This document shows positions 19,251 through 29,299 of a DNA stretch of 64,000 bases, piece after piece. Below the pieces are notes generated by a model. That model saw only the letters and a program-made list of their open reading frames with translations. It ran no database searches and was not told the DNA's origin. The stretch's first letter is position 1. The number at the start of each line of letters is the position of its first letter. The stretch lies in the NCBI GenBank assembly GCA_019918135.1, contig WBZZ01000631.1, positions 1-64,000 on the forward strand, in the 5' to 3' direction. The position numbers were made by a program, and so were the translations under genes. The DNA comes from Paulinella micropora. Taxonomy: Eukaryota; Cercozoa; Imbricatea; Euglyphida; Paulinellidae.

Positions 19251-19495
19251 GTCCAAAGGTGGGGGGCCGAGGGCTCGACTGTCGGCGCCCCACCTGGACG
19301 GACGACGAGCAGAGAAAAAAAGACAGAGGGGTGTCGAAAATCCTTCTCCCCCTGCGTGTGGGAGGGGGGGGAGGCCAGACGGCGGCCCCCCCCTCCCAAG
19401 AAAAGTGCCGACCGGGGGTGAGAATAGCGGGAGGGTAGAAAGCGCAAAAAAAACACAAACCCCCCTCCCCGCAAAAAAGAAAAAACTGGCTGCTG

Positions 19496-21166
19496 ATGCT
19501 GGCGGCGCTGCACAGGGACTTGGCCGCCCAGCTGGGGTTAGGGGACAGTCAGGGCTTGCTGGTGCCGCTCGCGTCGTGGCAGCAGTCCCAAGAGGCCGAG
19601 CGCGAACGGCTCGTCACGGTGCAGGAAGCGTTGGCCCTGGACAAAAAAGCCTGCCAAGCCAAGCTGTACTGCCCGCAGTGCAACCAGGCGCTGTCTACGA
19701 GGCGCGAGAGTGTAGATGGCAGGCGCGCGCACTTCTTCCATCTGCGCCCCATTACGGGAAACCACGGCGGCGAGGGTCTCCTGCACTTGTTGGCCAAGGC
19801 GTTCATTGAAGCGAAGCTGGCCGAGATCACGTTCCGGTGGTCCAACTGTGCCCCGGCGCTCGTCTGCCGCGCCGAACGGTGCTTTGCGGGCTGCACCGTG
19901 GTGCTGGAGCGAACGTTGGCCGCGAGCGGCACCATTGGACAAGCGGAGGAGGCTAGGCTCAGGCCCGACGTGACAATCCTAGACCAGCACGAGAAGGTCG
20001 TCGCGTTGGTCGAGGTGCTGATTAGCAGCCGCAAAGAGCAGCGGCACTGGGAGGCCTACGCGAAGTGTTTCCCGCACGCGGTCGCGCTGGAGATAGACTT
20101 CAACACCGAGGCGCAGAGGATAGGTGCCGGCTATGTGCTGCAGGACACCAAACGACGATTGTCTGGTGGGGCGCCGTGCGCGGCTTGTGCGGCCGAGGCG
20201 GCAGCGCGGCTTGCCCGAGAAGAAGCCAGGCAGGCCGCACAAGCCAGGGCGTTGGTCCAAGCCAAGCTCTCGCAGATCACGTTCCGGTGGTCCGCGTGCG
20301 CAGCGAAAGTAGCGCCGCTGTGCCGCAGGCAGCGGCGCTTCGAGGGTTGTACCGCGGTGCACCGTACCTTGGGCACGACGACGACCGCCAATGTCGGGCT
20401 GACGGGCGACGAAGCTACCGTGCCCGACCTGACTGTTTTGGACCGGAACCAGAAAGTGGTGGCGTTTATTGAAATCCGCAGCGGTACGAAAGAGCCGCGG
20501 CCTTGGCAAGCTTATGACAAGTTCCCGGGGGTCTTGAAGCTGGAAGTTGATGCGAAAGATGTGCGCCAACTCGCCGAGAATGGCTACAAACTGACCACAC
20601 TCCGCGCACAGGAGGCGCCGTGCAGATTTTGTGCGGCAGAACTCAGCGCGGCCGAAGCCAGGCGCCAAGCTCGGTTAGCCCAGGAAGAAGAACGTGTGCG
20701 GGCCGAACTGACCCAAGAACAGACACAGCATCAGGAGGAGGACACACAGCACCGTGCGGCCCAACAGCGCCGGCCCGATACCCCGGCGTCGACCCCCGAC
20801 GACTGGTGGCAGGAATCCAGGCAAGTACAGTGTGCGGCGTGCACGGGGGCCAGCATCGTGACCCGGGACGAGCTGAAGTTGTGTCGTCAATGCCGGCGAG
20901 TCCGGCTGTTTCTCTGCCCGAAGAAGACAGAATGCGTGGCGGATGTCTGTTTTGAGTGCGGGCTGGACACACGACCGCACGTGTGTCTCTCGAGATGTTT
21001 GCGTGGCTGCGTCTTGGACCAGGCCCCCAAACAACACAGACCGCCGCGCGCCAAAACCAAACCTCACCAAAAAAAGACAGTTCGTCCCCGCCAGGCCGCA
21101 CCTCCCCTCCCTGTGGTGAAAGCACGGCGTTCGATCTTGGGGGACGGGGAGAGAGAGGAAAAATAG
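19496..21166 (+). CDS. Double CoiA-like nuclease-fold protein (556 aa)
   Basis: Residues ~58-105 resemble the N-terminal zinc-binding part of bacterial competence protein CoiA (YCPQC..., then RRAHFFHL, then HH-type LLHLLAKAFIEAKL). Residues ~155-180 have RPDVTILDQHEKVVALVEV, the shape of a PD-(D/E)xK nuclease core (Asp, then Glu on the next strand). A second nuclease-like unit follows at ~265-335 (QAKLSQITFRW..., VPDLTVLDRNQKVVAFIEI). The third catalytic residue, usually Lys after the Glu, reads Leu and Arg, so activity is uncertain. Residues ~345-440 are a Glu/Arg/Gln coiled coil. Residues ~444-490 form a Cys-rich zinc region (CAAC, CRQC, CFEC). The ATG at 19496 suits the CoiA alignment. A shorter paralog sits at 60.6 kb. 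Confidence 0.65.
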   Translation: MLAALHRDLAAQLGLGDSQGLLVPLASWQQSQEAERERLVTVQEALALDKKACQAKLYCPQCNQALSTRRESVDGRRAHFFHLRPITGNHGGEGLLHLLAKAFIEAKLAEITFRWSNCAPALVCRAERCFAGCTVVLERTLAASGTIGQAEEARLRPDVTILDQHEKVVALVEVLISSRKEQRHWEAYAKCFPHAVALEIDFNTEAQRIGAGYVLQDTKRRLSGGAPCAACAAEAAARLAREEARQAAQARALVQAKLSQITFRWSACAAKVAPLCRRQRRFEGCTAVHRTLGTTTTANVGLTGDEATVPDLTVLDRNQKVVAFIEIRSGTKEPRPWQAYDKFPGVLKLEVDAKDVRQLAENGYKLTTLRAQEAPCRFCAAELSAAEARRQARLAQEEERVRAELTQEQTQHQEEDTQHRAAQQRRPDTPASTPDDWWQESRQVQCAACTGASIVTRDELKLCRQCRRVRLFLCPKKTECVADVCFECGLDTRPHVCLSRCLRGCVLDQAPKQHRPPRAKTKPHQKKTVRPRQAAPPLPVVKARRSILGDGEREEK

Positions 21167-21732
21167 GGAGCGGGGCAAAATTTTCCTATAGACACGCGCT
21201 CCCCCCCGCCAAAAAAGGGAGAGGAAAATGGGGAGGGAACGGCGACTATTAGGATTGGCAAAAACAACTAAAGCTAAGAAAAGTAGAAGGTGAGGGAGGG
21301 GGGGAGAAAGGAGGCCGCGACCAGAACATTCTCTTCTTTTACTTTCTGCAGGATTGCACGGGGAAACAGCCAACACCCTCACCCTCTGAGCTTCTTCCCA
21401 CCGGAGCTGGGCCCTGCATTGTGACGTTCTGTTCCGACATTTATGTGATTTTCTTGGTACAAAAGATTTTTTTAATTTGTTTACGCGACTATTTTTGAGA
21501 TACAGATGTGTTTTTATTTGGAGAAGCTTCAGGTTCTGAATCTCAAACATAGCCGCCCTCGCCGGCCTGTGCGGGACGCGCTCGGACACAGATGGGTGAG
21601 CTAAATGTATACCATTAAACAAAGATGTGAGTTGAAAACTACAAAAAAAATAAATCTTTTAGTACGGGCCTTTGTTTTTTTTTGTAAATTCTTATTGATA
21701 GGTAGGAAGTAGGACATTGCCTTTTTGCCTGT
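21167..21732. other. Intergenic, A/T-rich, no gene
   Basis: This region holds a C run near 21.2 kb, a purine-rich segment near 21.29 kb, and AT-rich sequence with AATAAA-like signals near 21.65 kb. A 315-residue minus-strand frame runs across it into the nuclease gene; its overlap with that gene marks it as a shadow. Confidence 0.5.
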
Positions 21733-22062
21733 GCGGGCCGGACATAAAGAGAAGAAAACTTTTTTTACGGTCCGTATGGGGTGAAGAAATAGTGAAAATG
21801 GAAAACTCCGCGGGCCCGCGGAAGGGTTTTATTGGCAACGGACTAGATACGGCCTACAGATAAATATTATTATATAAAAAATACTACTAAAGAATCAGAA
21901 AAACTTTTTGTAGTATTTATGTCCTAAAAACGTTTCTCAATAGGCTGTATCTAGTCCGTTGCCAATAAAGTTCATCCGCGGGCCCGCGGAGTTTTCCATT
22001 TTCACTATTTCAGGGGGGGGTCTGGCTGAAAAAACTTTTTCTCTTTATGTCCGTACGGGTAG
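21733..22062. mobile_element. Palindromic element with ~125-bp inverted arms
   Basis: Left arm about 21,735-21,870 and right arm about 21,940-22,062 are inverted copies. Both contain GGACATAAAGAGAA, ATAGTGAAAATGGAAAACTC, the nested palindrome CCGCGGGCCCGCGG and TTTATTGGCAACGGACTAGA. The ~70-bp centre is AT-rich with AAAAAATACTACTAAAG. It has no coding capacity. One arm recurs alone at 16.01-16.17 kb, which supports a dispersed, MITE-like element, although a replication or recombination palindrome is also possible. Confidence 0.65.
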
Positions 22063-22144
22063 AAATGGCACTAGTCAGACATTTCCCGGCAATACGACAC
22101 AGAAAAAAGGCAAAGAGTATGAAAAAAGTTGTTACAATCCACCC

Positions 22145-22545
22145 CGGGAACCAGGGCTTGGGTGCCCAGGGGGTTTTTTTGTGAGCCAAGAAATATAAAG
22201 TTTTAGGAGGGTGGGGTAAGGTGGGGGGGTTAGGACGGGGGGACTGTGACCCGCTCGGCGTGCAGCCCGTATGTGCGGGGGGTGCACGGGAGGACTGTGG
22301 CCCGCCCGGCGTGCAGTCTTGTCTGTACGGGGTGCCAAAGGATTTTTTTTGAGCCAAGAAACATAAAGTTTTAGGAGGGTGGGGTAAGGTGGGGGGTTAG
22401 GACGGGGGACTGTACCCGCTCGGCGTGCAGCCCGTATGTGCAGGGGATGCACGGGGGGACTGTGACCCGCTCGACGAGCAGCCTTATCTGTGCGGGTGCC
22501 CAAGGATTTTTTTTGAGCCAAGAAACATAAAGTTTTAGGAGGGTG
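22145..22545. repeat. Tandem repeat array, forward units
   Basis: Two or more ~170-200-bp units each run GAGCCAAGAAAxATAAAG, TTTTAGGAGGGTGGGG, GGTTAGGACGGGGGACTGT, then copies of ACTGTGACCCGCTCGxCGxG, then a GTGCGGGTGCCCAAGGA end. Sub-repeats of ACTGTGACCCGCTCG occur several times per array. The array is mirrored by inverted units at 22,985-23,290. Confidence 0.75.
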
Positions 22546-22984
22546 GGGGGAGGATAGTATATCATACAAAACGAACTCTTTCCCTCCCTCTCCTTTTCTT
22601 GTTGTTTTTGAAATTTAAGTTGTTAATTTTCTTTGGCTCAGAGAAGGGGAGGGTGGGGAAGGGTGGGTTTCCGATTTATCCACCCCCATCCTCTTCCCTA
22701 AGCCAAGAGAATTATAAACTTGTATTCCCAAAGAAAAGGGAAAAGAAAATTATGAGAAAGAGGATAAGAAAAGAAGGGACAGAGGAGGGGTAAGTCTCAG
22801 CGTTGATGGGTGCAGGGCGTGTGCTAGCGAATGTCTCCTCCCACAGGGACCGACCTGCGCGGGGAGTCTGATTGGCTGCCGGGGGACTAGCTGTCAGGGT
22901 CTTTTTGTGAGCAGAGATATGTAGCGGTCCAGGGTTTTCTGTAGGCGACGGGTCGCAGTCCACCCCCCACCCCTCCATACATTT
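22546..22984. other. Spacer between inverted repeat arrays
   Basis: An AT- and purine-rich stretch with A/G blocks near 22.74-22.79 kb and a degenerate unit copy near 22.89-22.96 kb (TTTTTGTGAGCAGAGATAT...GGGTCGCAGTCC). No gene was seen. It forms the centre of a ~1.1-kb inverted-repeat structure. Confidence 0.5.
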
Positions 22985-23290
22985 AGATTTCTTAAATCAA
23001 AAAACCTAGGGACACCCGCACAGACAAGACTGCACGTCGAGCGGGTCACAGTCCCCACATGCATCCCCCGTACAGGCAAGCTGCACGCGAGCGGGTCACA
23101 GTCCCCCGTCCCACCCCCCTCCCCTTACCCCACCCTCCTAAAACTTTATGTTTCTTGGCTCAAAAAAAAACCCTAGGGCACCCCGTGCAGCCTTGTCTGC
23201 ACGCCGAGCGGGTCACAGTCCCCCCGTGCACACCCGTACAAGAAAAGACCGCTCGTCGAGCGGGTCACAGTCTCCACGGGCCACGCCGAG
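22985..23290. repeat. Tandem repeat array, inverted units
   Basis: Reverse-complement copies of the 22.15-22.55 kb units: CGAGCGGGTCACAGTCCCC several times, ACCCTCCTAAAACTTTATG, TTTCTTGGCTC. Two units are recognisable. The array ends about 230 bp before the SF3 helicase start. Confidence 0.75.
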
Positions 23291-23524
23291 CGGTGTTTGA
23301 TATGGCTGAAATAGCCACCCGATACGAGCGATTCTGGCATTGCACAATGGTTTGTTCTCGGCCTGCGGCTTCGGGACTGTGTCATTCTTGGGTGTTTATC
23401 AAACCCGGGGGAAAGTGGACGTAACAGAGTCCTTTGCCTTTTTCTTTTCTTTTGTATATACCATTTTACGTCGAATTGCACGTGAAAGCTAACTTTTGAT
23501 TTTTTTCTTGCGCAGGGTTTATTC

Positions 23525-26500
23525 ATGCCTAGAAAAAGGCCGGCCGCAAGGGACAACGATGAGGAAGAGATTCCGAAGCCGCTTTTCACGTTAGGCCAAC
23601 GCATGGAAAAGAAGGTGCTAAAAAAGATCTCCATGCTAGAAAACCTGAATGAGTGGGAGCTGGCTGTCGAGGCGCTGTTGGGATCCTGCGATCTTACTCG
23701 AAATCCTATCGAGTACATGCCTGGCAAACACGACAAGAAAGGGAGGGCTTTCGGAGAAGGTTCGATTGGAAATGTTCCGAAATGGATCATGCGTCTTGTC
23801 TCTGGCTACTACTACGAATCGATCGACATAAGCAATGCCGCCGCTACTATTCTGGCACAGCTGGCCGACAGAGAGCGGGCGAAAGTGCCGGCCCTGTTCC
23901 GCCAGTATGTGAACGGCGAGCGGGAATCAATGCAAAAGCTGTTGTTGGAGCAGGTCGGCCGAGAGGATACCCCGGCGAACAGAAAGTGGGCCAAGAAGCA
24001 ATTCAACTCGGTGATCAACCAGAAGTCTGTGCGGCGCGACTACCTGATCGACTGCCCGCTCATGCACGAGTGGTCGCATGCTTGCATGAGCTTAGCGAAG
24101 CAGTTGAAACGCTTGGACGTTTTTGCGGAGGTGCGGGCTTTGGTGGAGTCGCTCAGCGACAAACCCAACAAGCTGGCTACTTTTGTCTCGTACGTCTATC
24201 AGCGGGAAGAACTGAAAATCATGATGGCTGTCATGAGTTACCTGCGTTCCCAGTCTCTTTACACCGGGGTTTACAAGTATGATGAACTGCTTGTAGAAAG
24301 CAATGTACACAAGGGCGGGGAGCGTGTCTTTACGGGCGCGAGGCTGGCGAGTATACAGGCTCACGTCAAGAATGTGCTGGGGCTTGATGTTGAATTCCAT
24401 AGCGACAGCTACCTGCCAACGATCGAGGACAAAAAGAGGCTCTATGGCCCCGTTAATCTAAACAAGCTGGCCAATGATACGGAATGCTGTCGCGAGCTGC
24501 TGGTGCGCCATGGCTACGAGAACAAGCTACTGCGGTACGAAGGCTTTATCCTAAGGCCTCATGCGATCATTCCCGGTGTATATGAATATTCGAGCGATTA
24601 TATAACCTACACCGCGGAGGCGCTCGGGTCTTCGCTCTACTACACTGACAATGTAAGGTCGGGCAGTGACACTCTGGATAAGTACCTAGCCCGTGTACCG
24701 CACCCTTTCTTCCCGCTAATGACACAGTCGTCGATCCGGAGCGACTGGGTCAGCTTCCGCAATTGCTCGTTCAACATCAAGACCTTGGAATATCGTACCT
24801 GGGATGAATTCAAGGAAAAAGGAGAGATGCCTCCGTTTACAGATCACTTTTACGACTTTGAAATAGATCTTGCAAGACTGCCAGACGCCCGCGGGAACGA
24901 GTACCTGACCCCCCTTTGGTCGAACATGCTGAAACTGCAGCTCAGCGAAGAAATGAGCTACATGTTCGAAGTGCTGGTCGGAAGGCTCTTGTACGGCGTC
25001 GGAGAATTTGATAATTGGCAAGTCATGCCGTTTCTGCTCGGGGACGGTGGAACGGGCAAAGGCACGGTCTTGGATCTTATTGCGCTGATGAAGCCTGTGG
25101 GCAAGGTAGGGGTCATAAATAAAAACATGGAGGAGAAGTTTGGCCTGGAAGGCCTTTATCAGAAGGAGCTCGTGATGTGTATGGACCTGCCACAAAACTT
25201 TGCGAGTGTTTTGGACCAGGCCACCATGCAAAGCTGTATCACAGGAGAGAACGTGGCCGTTGCTCGTAAGAACAAGACAGCCGTCACAGGCCTGCGCTGG
25301 AAGATTCCTATGATTATGGGCGGGAACTGGGTCATGAATTACAACGATGAACAAGGGCAGTGGAAGCGACGACTTGCGCTGGTACTTTGGCCTCAGTTTC
25401 CCGGAAAAGTCCAATCGGATCTAAAAGAACGCATCGCTAGAACCGAGCTGCCCTACGTTTTACTCCGCTGCATCGCTCGCTACCGAATGACTGTGCAAGA
25501 GAAGCCGGGCGCTGACTTCTGGCGAGAGATAGCGCCCGACGAGCTCCGGCAGAACCAGAAATACGTGGAAAGCCGCATGAACGTGCTGGCGCGATTCCTG
25601 CACGAAGGGTCAAAGGAGCACGGGGTGATCCCAGATAAAGGACGCCTTACTCTGTGGGAAGACTTTATCTCGGCGTATGAGGGGTACCTGAAGGAGCTGA
25701 AACAGCCTAGCACAAAGGCCGAGAATATCCCCCAAAGCGCGCTGCGCCAAAATGATTTCGAGGTGTTTGCCCCGCGCACGGGACTAGGCGCTGGCAGGGG
25801 TGCTCACAAAAAAGACGGGCGCGTGAACTACTGCGTATACTGTCCGCGCAGCAAGTCCGAGGTAGGACACGAATGCGACCCCACGGGAGTCTGTCGAGGG
25901 GGGCTGTGCCGGTATGTGAATTGTAAGAACAAGGAGCACAACGCGGGCCGGCTCAAGGCGTATGGTATCGTAAATATGCGGATCGTACCTAAAGCCGAGT
26001 TCGATCAATGGCTGATTGGCACTACGGAGGAGGCTGGCTCGGAATCGGGGCCCAGCGAGAGCCTCAGCGAGAGCTCCAGCGTCAAGGAGTGGCAGGAAAG
26101 GGTTTTGACCTTGGCAGCGGCGCAGGAGAGCACGGAAGAGGTCAGGCGCGCGGTCGAAAATATGTTAGAGGCTAATAGCAAGGCGGAGCGCAAGGCGGAG
26201 CGCAGGCGTGTCTGCCAAATTGCTGGCATCAAGAACTGGAGGGCCTTGAAAAAAAAGTACAAGGAAGCACAAGAGCGAAAGGGGAGGAGCGGCAGACGCA
26301 GGTATCTTCTTCCAAGAGGTCCCGACTGTCGGTCGAACGTGTGGAAAATTACCCTTTGGATAAAAACGAGTAAGAACCAGAACAACCAGGATGTTCAGGA
26401 GGTAAGTCTTTTTGGATATGCATTCTCATTTTTATCCAAAGGCCTGTTACCTTTTTTTTGGCATCATTTTGAAGCCCACCGTGCCTCCTCCTGTGTGTGT

Positions 26501-26636
26501 GTCTGTGTGTGTGTGTTTGCAGGCGCACGCCGGATTTCCGTGCGCCAGACAGTGCGCCGATTGCACTGACAATAGGCGATTGTTGTCAAAGGGGTTTTGC
26601 AAGAGACCAGCAAAAGATTTCGTCTGGCTTCATTAA
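23525..26636 (+). CDS. SF3 (D5-type) helicase, spliced near its 3' end
   Basis: This is the strongest viral-type gene in the window. The superfamily 3 helicase core has a Walker A GDGGTGKGT at about residue 506, a Walker B-like ELVMCMDLPQ near 548, sensor Asn in MGGNWVMNYND near 598, and a KRRLALVLWP arginine motif near 614. The ~480 residues before it resemble the D5-N/primase-linked region of viral replicative helicases, although I could not pick out primase catalytic residues. A Cys/His-rich zinc segment (YCVYC...CRGGLCRYVNC) lies at about 768-805 and a Lys/Arg/Glu coiled coil at about 860-930. An intron at 26402-26522 would replace a repeat-derived tail with a 38-residue end containing CARQCADC and stopping at 26636, giving about 997 residues. 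It is expected to unwind DNA in genome replication. Confidence 0.85.
26402..26522 (+). other. Putative spliceosomal intron (121 bp, phase 0)
   Basis: The donor is CAGGAG|GTAAGT, a full consensus. The acceptor follows a (GT)n/T-rich tract ending GTTTGCAG|GCG. Splicing falls between codons and joins a frame that stays open for 38 codons. Unspliced reading also remains open for a while but through low-complexity TG repeats. Confidence 0.65.
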
Positions 26637-27087
26637 ATCAGTTTTTTTCTTCGTGAACACAAATATTCCCTCCCCCTCCCCCCGGAGGGTGTGACACCCT
26701 TGAGTCGAAGAGACCAGCGGGGCACGCGGCCCCCCCCCCGCGCAGCCCCACGCGGGGGGGGGGATGTGCAGCCTTGCCTCCCCTTCCCCCGGTAGCCAAC
26801 CCCGTCATCGAAGCCCGGGTGGCCCTGCTGAAACAGCAGCGGCAGAGGCGGCGGCGGCAGCGGCAACAGCCGCGCTTGCCGTCCTGCTAAGTAATTTCAG
26901 TGAGAAACATTTTTTTTTGTGACCTGAGAAGAAATTTTTGCAAACAGATATTCGTTTAATTATGCTGATTAAAAAAAAGATCCCCAAAAAAACACTAACC
27001 TACAATGTGTGCCTTTTTGTCTGCTTTTCGGCAAAATGGCTGATCGTGTTTTTGGGCAAAAAATGGGACTGTGACGTCTTTTTTTGT
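26637..27087. other. Intergenic with short inverted pieces
   Basis: This gap contains G/C runs near 26.73-26.76 kb, a GTGTGACACCC segment, and a GGCGG/CAGCGG trinucleotide-like stretch at ~26.83-26.88 kb. An AT-rich region with many A7-8 runs follows. No supported gene. Confidence 0.5.
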
Positions 27088-28292
27088 TCACTGTCCTTCC
27101 TGTTGTTTGAGAGAATGTGCGCCCGCCACCCAGCTCAGCGCGCCGTTGTTGAAGCTGACATACATTCCCTTTTCTCTGTTTTGTAGACATTTCACAAGCT
27201 TGAGGTTGTCTTCTTCGCTCCAGCACAGGACTACCCAGACCAGCTTGACACTACCATCTGGCAAAATTTCATACCTGTCCCTGTACAGCTGGCTGCTAGT
27301 GCTCCAGCCTGACATTTTTGCTTCGCTGGTGAGCTCACTGTATCGATTATAGTTTTCAGGCTTGGGCCTTTGACACAGACGGGACACCCAGGTGTTGCTA
27401 GGGCGGATGACCGCCGGTAGAACCAGGAGAGTGCTGCTCACCTCCATTGCACTTTTATTGGCAATCGTGATGCGCGAGACAGTCGTTTGCATGCCGGGGC
27501 CTCTCCCATAGAGCGTGCCTCGCAAATGGCACATTCCTCCGTTAGAGGGACGGAAGCACAGGACCGCGTCGCTACCGACACCTTCGGGGTACGCGCTCCG
27601 ATCCTGGGGGGGAACGATCCACTCTCTACCTCCTGAAAGTTCCCAGGACTCAAAGGCCGCGCTCTGGCTCGTCCAGCCAAAGCGTTCAAACATTTTCGCG
27701 TCCAGCACATAGACTTCAGGCAGTCGCTCCTGCAGGGCGCGCAGGCGCGCTACCTCCAGGCGCAGTTCGGCCAGCTCCTGTCCAAAACAGGCAAATTCTC
27801 GGTCTGCTTTTCATTGTTTCTTCGCATAAAATGTACCCTCGCCTCGCCCTCACATGTCTGCGGGCGCAGGGTCACGCGGAGACCAGACCAGACCAGGACG
27901 AACCCTTTGGCTGGCTCCTTGCAAGGCCGCAGCCGCAGTGTCTCGCCGTTGCCTAAGTCACAGCCGGTCGAGCGTTTTTTTCTGTACTTGGCTGCCTGCT
28001 GGACATTTAAAAAAAAGCAGATGTCAAGCACGAGACCCGAGCTCAGCGAAGCGACCGCGGCGCGCAACTCGTCTTCGTCCACGTCGCCCTCAGCTCGAAT
28101 GCTGCCCTGCCAATAGGCCTGCGCGCCGGGCTCGGCACTGGCGGTACGAGCGCCGCCATCTCGGGTCGTCGCTTCAACCTCTAGACAGCGGCCTGCCTCG
28201 CGCAGGCTTAGCTGCAAAAAGCCGTCTGCGCCATGCTCTGGCGCAGTCAGCGTCAGCGAGGCGGCACTGACAGTCTTGGCACTCGCTGCCAT
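27088..28292 (-). pseudogene. Two-part protein with central coiled coil (frame changes once)
   Basis: From an ATG at 28292, about 160 residues (Ala/Leu-rich, strand-rich C-terminal half) lead into a short coiled coil (ELAELRLEVARLRALQERL). A ~205-residue C-terminal domain with many Trp/Ser and a tail NNGALSWVAGAHSLKQQ follows. The coding signal passes between two frames (about one break, or a read error near a homopolymer), with no intron-like signal. The halves are clearly one gene because the coiled coil bridges them. No family was recognised. Shape (sandwich-like domain, coiled coil, second domain) would suit a structural or fibre-like protein, but this is a guess. Confidence 0.55.
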
Positions 28293-28858
28293 TGACAAAT
28301 GTTCGTACTGTGAGAGGCCACCGAGAGACAAGCTCTCTTTTCGCCGCCACCCCACACCCTCGTCAAAGTCTCACCCCCCTCCCTTTTTTTCCCCTCTCGT
28401 CTTTCCCCCTTTCTCCCCTCCCCTCCCCACACACTGTTAACCATTCCGGTGCGGGGGGGGGGGCCGGGGCTAGTTTCGCACCAAAAAAAAACAGCGACAC
28501 GTGAGAGTGGGGGGGGGGGGCCGGCAGTTTGCGGAAGTTAGAAGAGAGGCCGCGGCCAAATCGCTCTTTTCTTCTCTCCTTTCCGTCCGGGTGCGGAGCA
28601 GACAAAAAGTGCCCCCCCCCTCCTCCTCCCAGCCTTTTCGTGGTAGCAGACTTCCACTTTTCTAAGGCCCGGCCCCCCCCCTTCTGCCCCCCCCCCGCCG
28701 CCGGCCCCCCCCCCCTACGCAGACACCGTCCTGCCTGCACACCACCCCCCCCCGCCCACGGCCTGCCACACACACAAGCTATCTTTTGTTTTTCCCCCCT
28801 CCCCAAAAAACCGACAGGAGAGAGCAAAAACAATCGCTAGAATTCTCGGGCGTTTTCG
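28293..28858. other. Divergent gap: G runs then C runs
   Basis: Next to the minus-strand gene the plus strand has G runs (28.45, 28.51 kb); next to the plus-strand ORF it has C runs (28.61-28.75 kb). Both genes therefore have C runs in their own 5' leaders. A CAAAAAAAAACAGCGACACG segment near 28.48 kb matches the end of the 15.66/19.09 kb repeat blocks. No gene was seen. Confidence 0.55.
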
Positions 28859-29044
28859 ATGTACGCGGTGCTGCAGGCGGCCCTGCGGGACAAGGACATC
28901 CAGCTGGCGCTAAATCACGAGGAGCACGCGCGCCTGGCGCGCGAGCTGAACGAGCGGCCCGCGCCGTTGCTGGTAGTCATCGCCGGCGAATCGGGGGTCG
29001 GCAAGAGCAAGCTGCTGTCACAGCTGCTGGATGAATGTTGCTAG
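28859..29044 (+). CDS. Short P-loop ORF (61 aa)
   Basis: The 61-residue frame ends shortly after a perfect Walker A motif, VIAGESGVGKSKLLSQLL. The preceding ~40 residues (helical, RLARELNERPAPLLVV) look like the usual run-up to the first strand of a GTPase or AAA domain. The nucleotide-binding remainder (Walker B etc.) is not present in any frame that I could recognise, so it is probably the 5' stub of a lost NTPase gene rather than a working enzyme. A protein-like but unassigned frame continues to about 29.28 kb. Confidence 0.4.
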   Translation: MYAVLQAALRDKDIQLALNHEEHARLARELNERPAPLLVVIAGESGVGKSKLLSQLLDECC

Positions 29045-29299
29045 GCTTGAGCGGCGGTCCCGTGACGGATCTTGCCCGGCTACATTTTTTTTCCTCCCCG
29101 TCTGCCACCCCACGGTTAGCAGAAACTGCAGTCCCACCCCCTTCCCTGCCATGTATGACGAGGAACCCGAGGGAGTGGGGGGAGAAGGTGTATGTCACCC
29201 CCGTACACCTTCTCCCTCAGCTTGTCTGCGACTTTGTACTCATTTCCGGTGCCACCACGTACTTGCCAAGTACATAGCAGAAAAGAACTGCGTGTGGGG

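Noticed and set aside
20675-21622. 315-residue minus-strand frame
   Set aside because: It is antisense to the CoiA-like gene for much of its length and the rest lies in AT-rich gap sequence.
22132-23290. CRISPR array
   Set aside because: The repeats are long, mirrored and without uniform unique spacers, and the genome is not prokaryote-like.
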